Made by a program: the position numbers and the translations under genes. Source: Bradysia coprophila (Eukaryota; Arthropoda; Insecta; Diptera; Sciaridae). From it: a stretch of 64,000 bases of DNA. This document shows, piece by piece, positions 57,701-64,000 of this stretch; the stretch's first letter is position 1; each line of letters opens with the position of its first letter. Location of the stretch: NCBI RefSeq assembly GCF_014529535.1, contig NC_050735.1, forward strand, positions 4,723,739-4,787,738, given 5' to 3'. The notes under the pieces were generated by a model. The model saw only the letters and a list, made by a program, of their open reading frames with translations. It did no database searches and was not told the DNA's origin.

Positions 57701-60130
57701 CAATTTAGTCTTCCTCCCTGTAACACAATCGGCAAAAAGGATCGCTTTGTTGAGGCCAACGTTCCGGCGGATGTCTTCAAAAGTACGATACCAATGGATG
57801 AGTCCAAATGCAGCGATGTGTCATTTATGACAGCGTCCGAAAATTCGGTGAAACATTTAACCGAGCTGAAGACTGCATCCTTACATCCGGAAGAAAATGA
57901 TAGTTCACTGAAAGACGTTGCCTTAGATACTCCTGTGCCACATGATTTTGATAACGCGGAGGAGAAACTTGAGAAAGACCTACCATCAGATGACTTCATT
58001 GGAGTCTTGGACGTCAATAAGTACGGCGGTACACAATTAGGTCAGAATCAAGTCACCATCACTTATGAACTACAAGAAAATCTGCTGGATGACAACGAGA
58101 TCAATGCAGATGGTATGGGATTTACAATGGACTATGGTGCTCAAAATGATCTTGTGAGCAGTGATTTGAACAACGCACTATTACTCCCGGAGTCCTTCAT
58201 GCAAACCGAACCAGCAGTAAATGTAAGTGACACGGTCTCGGAAGTAATTGGCGAGACGGAAGGCACTCAAAATTTAAACGATGCAGTGATAGACAGTCAG
58301 GATACGATTACAGCCGTGCCAGAGACACAGTGCGCCGTAATTGAAGAGAAAAGTTCTGACGATAAAATTACAACTTCCGGTGATACTTTGATCCAATCAC
58401 AGGAAGTGTCGGTGGCATCTGAACTCATTTCCACTACTTGTGATTTGAACGCAGGAATTATTGTGGATACTATTACGTTCCCGGATACACTAGCGACAAG
58501 CGAACTGCCATCAGAAACAAATTCCGAAGTTATCGCACACGATCAAAATGTAACGAAAGTAACCACTGGATATTTGGCGGATGTGTCCGATGTGGACGCA
58601 ACTGAAGTGACATCCGGAATATTGAACGAAGCCATTCTTTGCGATCAAACAGAAACAGTAGTTGAACCGATGGAAGTTGCAGCAGTTGATCAGGATATGA
58701 TCGGTCAAAATATTGAGGAAGATGCTCAAACGCAGGTCACAGAAAGAGGTGATGAATTAGTATCGAATAAAGATGGGATACTGCAACGTCCAGAAGACGT
58801 ACAAGATACACAAGCACAATTTACGGAAGAAGGATTAGTCTTGAATATTGATGAGATACTCGAAAGCGCCGTGGTCCCAGAAATACAGCAAATTGTCGAA
58901 GAAAACGTTCAATCGCAGGAGAATGATGGTGTATTGGTTCCGGAAACAGAGAAAAGGGACGAAGAAAATGGTCAGCAACACATTGATGATGTCTTTTCAC
59001 AAACACCGTCAACTTCTGCCGATGCGTTGAAAAAATCAGCTGAATCAAAAATTGGACTGCGGGATACGCCGAAAAGACGATTACGTTCGAATTCAGAAAC
59101 CGTTGAAACTCCTCCCGTAAAATTGACTAGAAAGCGATCATCATCGTCAATGTTATCGGCAGCATCGACTCCAAACGAATCAGTTGCTTCACCGGCAACA
59201 CGCATTACAAGGGCCAAATCGGAAACGAAATCGGTGTCAAATCAACCAGTTAGGGCGCGTGGTGCAAGAGCAAGCTCGGAAATCAAAGCAACAAGAAGTG
59301 AAGAACATCCACCGCTGTCTATGATGGATTCGATGGAGTCCGATGGCGTTGATACAATAACGAAAAAAGTGAAACGTGCAGCGGGTCGCAATGTTAGCTC
59401 TCCAGTCAATACACCTGAAGGAAGTTCACTTCGTGTAACACGTTCACGAACACGAAGCATTGCAGAAGATGACGATAATGTTTCGGTTGTATCAGAAGTT
59501 AGTCAGCGAAGTACCAGAAGTGCTACAAGTAAAACTGGGCGGAGCACACGCAGCACTCGTGGTAAAAGTAATGTTGCCGTTGATGAAGGTGAGGATGACG
59601 GTAGTTCGACATCGAAAAAAACTCGTGCGAAGCCTCTAATTCTTCCAAGCATTAGTGAAGACTTAATTCAAGAGGAAACAGCCGACAGCCAGTATGAGGA
59701 TGACAGAAGGTAAGGATCTGCGCTCTTCACGTACCCGAACATTTAAAAATGGAAATTATTTTCATTCAATAGATTGACGCGTCGTCAAAAGAAATTCATG
59801 GCCGAAGTAGCTGAAAGATCTAAACTGATGGTTGCTCCCCCAACCATGCCTGTTTCTCGCAAGCGTACACGTAGAAACTCCAACGCTGATGCTGATGACG
59901 ATGACATAAGCGACACAGCAAGTGTGGCCTCATCCAAAACCAATGCATCAGCAAGATCCCGAAAATCTGCCGAATCCTTGACACCGGTGCGACAATCGAA
60001 GCGACTATTAGAGAAAGAGGGATCGGTGGATAAGAAAAGCATTGCGAGTATTGATTCGGATACAGAATCGGTGGTTTCAGCTGTAAGATCAACCAGGAGC
60101 CGACGTAGATCTACCTCGTCGAAGAAATAA
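51788..60130 (+). CDS. Elys: nuclear pore/chromatin protein ELYS (AHCTF1)
   Basis: Eleven exons: 51788-51881, 51962-52106, 52165-52589, 52664-52856, 52919-53036, 53097-53451, 53518-53708, 53782-54118, 54183-57421, 57488-59709 and 59773-60130. All junctions keep phase, giving 2558 aa (human 2266). The first about 500 residues are a beta-propeller (for example CGWIVVGAHIEIVSLKNG, FDGCIIVGTETGKILIVDL, ACVYVWSF, FDLNQWYKQQLPD). The helical ELYS domain follows (WIWNRATSIKDCCNEMCIPLF, YYTKQRRKFCEMDR, YPPASLQTML, FWNLDHGEYE, ECLGEFLRSIESS). The rest is long, disordered, Ser/Thr-rich and ends in basic Arg/Ser stretches (RSRRRSTSSKK). ELYS binds chromatin at the end of mitosis and recruits the Nup107 complex to start nuclear pore assembly. 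Short repeats NILTDS occur near residues 1488, 1617 and 1645. Splicing out 53037-53096 (60 bp, in frame) is assumed. Confidence 0.92.
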
Positions 60131-60234
60131 AAATGGAGAAGCGAGACGGTAGTCTCGAGCAATTGAATTTGATTAGTTTTTAATATTTTTTTTTTTGTTT
60201 TAATATTTTTCGTTTATTCAAAAATTGCTTTGTC

Positions 60235-60240
60235 AATAAA
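60235..60240 (+). terminator. poly(A) signal of ELYS
   Basis: AATAAA about 105 bp after the ELYS stop codon. Confidence 0.6.
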
Positions 60241-60690
60241 GCTGCAGTTTCCTTGAAGTTTATGATTTGAAAACATCTGCAAAATTTCTTCGATTTCCGA
60301 TCAAGACTAGGATGTCGTACAAGGATTCTGTGAAATTTCTGCAAACTTTCTGCAGGTCACTGGACAAAATCATATTTGTAAGATACTGGTGTAGTATAGG
60401 GTGATAGGGTGCTCATGGAATGGTAAAGTTTTCTTTGGTATTTTTATACAAAATTTCTATAAACCAGAAAATTGTGTAAATTGTGAGGGCGAACACAAAT
60501 GAACCAAGCATTGGTGAATTTTTGCCTTTGATTTTTCTTTTTAATGTCTGACTCCTGGCTGAACGCAGTAAGGTTGAGAGTGAACTTCAGAGGACATATT
60601 TTGTAAAAATTATTACAGACCCGATTTTCGTTGTAGAAAATAGAGTGAGCTTGAATATAATGGGCAAAAGAACTTCTCTAGTGAAACCAG

Positions 60691-60834
60691 TGCCAGATTT
60701 GTTAAAATTTTCAACAAAAAAAATCTTTAAAAATTAAGAAATTTCTGGGAAAATCTACGAAAATGAAGAAAAATTCTTTGGAAAATTCAAGAAAATGTGG
60801 AAAAATGTTTACCCAAAAACAGTCTCTGGACGAA
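60691..60834. mobile_element. possible degraded CAGGGACT-family MITE
   Basis: The right end TACCCAAAAACAGTCTCTGG matches the family, and the inside has GGAAAATT/GAAAATGTGG words as in the other copies. The left end is poorly preserved. Confidence 0.35.
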
Positions 60835-60864
60835 AGAAACATTACTATTGAGTAGAGTTAATAC

Positions 60865-61028
60865 CAGGGCCTATTTTACGGAAACATGTTTCTCAAGCTT
60901 TTGAAAGTTTCCAAAATGTTTCTGAAAAGTTTCTTAAAGTTTCTAGAAAAGTTTCCTTAAGAAACTTTAAGAAACATTTTGGAAACTTTCAAAAACTTGA
61001 GAAACATGTTTCCGTAAAATAGGCCCTG
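60865..61028. mobile_element. hAT-like MITE with CAGGGCC ends
   Basis: CAGGGCCTATTTTACGGAAA runs inwards as one hairpin and returns to TTTCCGTAAAATAGGCCCTG at the right end. The flanks GTTAATAC (60857-60864) and ATTAATAC (61029-61036) match at 7 of 8 bases, fitting an 8-bp hAT duplication. The inside is built of GTTTC/GAAAC words. Confidence 0.75.
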
Positions 61029-61036
61029 ATTAATAC

Positions 61037-61404
61037 CCTAACAATGTAGCTCTAAAATGGGATACGCATGTTGGAGATCGAGATCTCCACTCGGACAGAG
61101 TATAGACTGATCCCTTTCCCGACCAAAAATTCGCTCAGAAATGCAAATACAACCATTTCTACAAATCATGACATTGGCATTAGAATGTCATGTGAGGTAT
61201 GACCGAATGGGTAATATCGGAGAGAATCTAGGACAGGTACACTATCCGATATCTTAAAAAAAGTGCTCGGGAGATCATGTTTTTCAAGGCCAAAAGTTTA
61301 GTAAAATGAAATCAAAATAAAATGATCGAGTCTGGTTATACAATTCGTAACTTTTAAGGTGACATACTGTTACGACTTCTAAAATTTACGAGAATCTGCG
61401 CCGA
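61037..61404. other. gene-free stretch
   Basis: No element with clear ends and no gene seen. Confidence 0.3.
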
Positions 61405-61782
61405 GTGTGTTGTTTTGCAGATGTTCTTAGACCGACATGCTACATGTACGATTCATACATCGACTCGGATCGACAAAATTCACACGAAGACGAAATATTT
61501 CATCTTAGCATAGTAGTAGACAATAAAATTGCGAGTCATTCATACAGTATGAACATAATGAATCGCATTGTAGATTCGAAGAAAATTTTTGAAAATGGGT
61601 CCGGAATTGCTATAGTGGTAGGCTTCAAATATTCAGGCGAAAACTCTTTTTCAAAATCGGTTCAGCATTGCTAAAGTTATCAAGGGTTTTACACAATGAA
61701 ACCATACATTCATAGGGGTTACATACAGTTCTGTATTTTAATGGCATTTCATACATTTCATCTTGAATTAAACTACCGATAA
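61405..61782 (+). pseudogene. DUF1091-like relic
   Basis: The reading frame gives SMNIMNRIVDSKKIFENG, then GIAIVVGFKY, SKSVQHC, a TAA at 61672-61674, and after it in the same frame SYQGFYTMKPYIHRGYIQF to a final stop at 61780-61782. This lines up with the two functional copies (IMNRTIDLCRL, ILQVG, SKFITGC, KKGVYSLKN, NGYHSQNY). In those genes an intron separates ITGCYLKK from GVYSLKN; here the two parts are contiguous, so the intron is absent. The cysteine after the IMNR block is replaced by Ser. One in-frame stop and no signal-peptide exon found suggest a decayed member. A TTTTGCAG just before 61435 could be an old splice acceptor. Confidence 0.5.
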
Positions 61783-62267
61783 GGAAAGTTTCGTGTACCG
61801 CCACAACAATTGTATGCGTGGGTTGGTTTGCCTTACAGATACAACAATACAAATACAATGGCAACGGCTCTATCCACTTGCCTTATACGAAAAACTTTAT
61901 TCGTTCGGGCTACAATCCGCGGAATTGCCTAAAATATACAACAGATACGTAATAGTAATTTATGCAACTAGTTGCGAAAAGAGGTTATCGCTTCGCTCGT
62001 TTGATAACATCACATCTAGTGACGAAAAAAAACCTCGTTTCGCAACGTGTTGCATACAACGCTTTATGCAACCAGCTGCGAAAAGTGAACTTTCGAAATG
62101 CAAACTTACCACAAATTTGTTTACGACAAAAATTCGAATTTTTTAAATTACTTTAATAATAGAAGCCCGACCTGTCAAGTAATGAGTCACAGTCATTATG
62201 CATACGTCACCCAAATCAGGCATGAGAAAGTTCACCTTTCGCAGTGCCATTGCATAAATAACTATTT

Positions 62268-62581
62268 CATGCTAGATGCGTCGAAAACCGTATTTTTCAT
62301 GTTTGCCCTCGCTCCGCTGGTGCAGAAAACTTGGATATAGTGCTGAAAAAATCAACGTCACAACACCTGTAACACGACATACTATTACATGACTAACTAG
62401 TGATAAAAAGATGACAAGTTGAATTTTTGTTGATCCGAGGCGTAACAGAGGTCAATAAACAAACTAAAACGAGATATTTCATTTTTATCCCAAGTTATGT
62501 TATGGATTTTTCATGCTGAGGGAGTCGAAAGTTGTAGTGCTTGAAACATGAAAAGTATAGGTTTTCGACGCGTGTAGCATG
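62268..62581. repeat. inverted-repeat element, about 38-bp arms
   Basis: CATGCTAGATGCGTCGAAAA (then CCGTATTTTTCATGTTT) returns inverted at 62544-62581 (AAACATGAAAAGTATAGGTT, TTCGACGCGTGTAGCATG). A related arm (GCTACATGCGTTCAAAACCG) lies at about 31938, so the family is dispersed. Confidence 0.5.
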
Positions 62582-62655
62582 TAAAATCCATTACATAGTT
62601 TTCGTATGTCTATGGACATCAGCAACCACAGACACTGAGCTATCGGTCTGCAAAT

Positions 62656-62826
62656 CAATGAAAGTATAAACCAGGTATGGTCTATTCATACAAACCGGAG
62701 GACATAGCGATTTCATATAAACAAACTCATCTCTCATGAGAGGTGAGTTTCTTTATATGAAATCGCTATGTCCTCCGCTCCACACAAAGTTTGACATTCG
62801 ACCATACCTTGTGTTGACGTTCATTG
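62656..62826. mobile_element. hAT-like MITE, CAATGAAAG family, copy 2
   Basis: The ends CAATGAAAGTATAAACCAGG and the inverted GTTCATTG resemble the element at 1351. The 8-bp target duplication CTGCAAAT is at 62648-62655 and 62827-62834. The inside is a long hairpin (GGAGGACATAGCGATTTCAT and its inverse). It lies about 250 bp before the glutaminyl-tRNA synthetase start codon. Confidence 0.82.
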
Positions 62827-63075
62827 CTGCAAATCAACTAAAAAATTGAAATATTTTTTTTTGAAATTTTGAACACTCACCGCAAAAAAAAACGTCCACA
62901 CTGAACGCATCCTCGTTGAGCAAAAAGTAGAACGTCAACATCCGTCACCCGCCTCTCTCTGTTCTATTCAATACATCACACGGTCAACACCAAAATTAGA
63001 AGAAAAAACAAAAAGTTACCACGTTAGCTGGTTGATGCAATTTTAGCTAAGCACATCAATCGAAATACTCATAAA

Positions 63076-64000
63076 ATGGCCAACACCGCGGATCTAATCC
63101 CAAAATTTGTGGCTCTGGGAATGAGCGAACAGAAGGTCAGTGATGATTGTGAATTTAAATTTTCAGTGGGCAGCACTACAACCGGCAATTTATTGTTTTG
63201 AAATTAGGCCATCGAAACGATAAAAAATGCAAATTTAACAAAGCATTTGGAAGCGGCACTGAACGAATGTAAAGGTGTCCAACTGGCGGATGGAGTTGGT
63301 ATGCTACTCTACCATTTGGCCACCAAAATTAAACCACAAATCGTCCAAAATGGCCTACCAATTTTGGTTAAGTTGATTGTTGACAAGAAGTTGGACACAA
63401 CTGTTCGAATAGATGTTGCCCTGGATTTCGTTCTGAGTCGGGGCCAATCGAAGGAAGCTATTAACATTGCTGAACTGGAGACAGCTTGTGGGGTTGGCGT
63501 TGTCGTAACACCGGAACAGATTGAATCGGCCGTCGATGAGGTTATCAAAGCCAATAAGCCCGCCATCATAGAGCAACGATATCGCTTTAATGTTGGGAAA
63601 ATAATGCAAGAAATTCGTACGAAATTGCCATGGGCCGACGGTAAACATGTTAAGAGCGAAATTGAAGTGCAGCTATTTGATTTGTTGGGCGAAAAAACTG
63701 CTGCTGATCTGGCTCCACCGCCGAAAGTCGAAAAGAAACCGAAGGAGAAGAAAGAGCAGGCGAAAGAGACTGCATCGGCAGCGGAAAGCTCTTCCGTTAA
63801 AGATGGTGCGCATTCCATAGCAGAGCTAATGAAAAAGGTACGTTTTCATGCGCCCGGTGAAAATCACAAGACTGACGGCTATGTCGTTACTGAACATACC
63901 GAAAGACTTCTGAAACAACATCTGAAAGAAACATCCGGCATGGTACGAACTCGTTTTCCACCAGAACCGAATGGCATTTTGCACATTGGTCACGCCAAAG
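63076..64000 (+). CDS. GlnRS: cytoplasmic glutaminyl-tRNA synthetase, 5' part
   Basis: Exon 1 is 63076-63135 ([20 protein letters not shown]), then a 72-bp intron, then exon 2 from 63208 running off the window. About 284 residues are visible. The N-terminal appended domain of eukaryotic GlnRS is present (two helical halves, with [20 protein letters not shown]), followed by a Lys/Glu/Ala-rich linker (about residues 215-240), then [19 protein letters not shown] and [22 protein letters not shown] in GILHIGHAK is the class I aminoacyl-tRNA synthetase signature at the ATP site. The enzyme charges tRNA-Gln in the cytosol. The rest of the catalytic and anticodon-binding domains lie beyond 64000. Confidence 0.95.

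Overview
The window is nuclear DNA from an insect, most likely a dipteran. The evidence is compact AT-rich genes with many short (about 55-75 bp) phase-consistent introns, members of a fly-expanded secreted family (DUF1091-like), and dense small non-autonomous DNA transposons. A nematoceran such as a fungus gnat is my guess from style only. There is no operon structure and there are no bacterial genes.

Layout. 0-4 kb: a tandem pair of secreted DUF1091-like genes (+). 8.2-9.4 kb: a 48-aa STMP1-like mitochondrial microprotein on three tiny exons (-). 10.0-11.5 kb: short-chain acyl-CoA dehydrogenase (+). 14.9-16.0 kb: a STYX-like pseudophosphatase (-). 18.5-20.6 kb: an SLC22-type transporter (-). 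22.2-22.9 kb: two possible exons of an unknown gene (-). 25.4-30.8 kb: stomatin (-), with a second possible first exon at 34.7 kb, so that the cilia gene CFAP298 (32.9-33.7 kb, -) would sit inside its long first intron. 35.4-37.6 kb: an open 721-aa reverse transcriptase of LINE type with a restriction-like nuclease tail (+). 37.9-38.6 kb: a canopy/seele ER protein (+). 39.3-45.5 kb: a young gypsy/errantivirus-like LTR element (-), a broken fossil holding a tandem array and a LINE fragment. 45.5-50.7 kb: two 2.2-kb diverged tandem repeats followed by a 39-bp satellite array. 51.8-60.1 kb: the nucleoporin ELYS in 11 exons (+). 61.4 kb: a decayed DUF1091-like copy. 63.1-64.0 kb: the start of cytoplasmic glutaminyl-tRNA synthetase (+), cut by the window edge.

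The genes are unrelated housekeeping genes (fatty-acid oxidation, nuclear pore assembly, translation, cilia, ER folding, membrane scaffolding) that happen to be neighbours. The space between them, and most long introns, is filled with inverted-repeat elements. Several can be assigned by end sequence plus target duplications: three groups with hAT-like 8-bp duplications, one Harbinger-like with TTA, and one with TTAA.

Exon structures were built by hand from splice sites, reading frame and remembered family sequences; no search was run. All exon junctions given for ACADS, ELYS, stomatin, CNPY, STMP1, STYX and the SLC22 gene keep phase. The most unusual items are the stomatin/CFAP298 nesting, the three-exon microprotein, the intact reverse transcriptase with a YLDDG active site, the 2.2-kb repeat pair with GC-rich hairpins, and a 32-bp inverted-repeat insertion with 9-bp flanking duplications.
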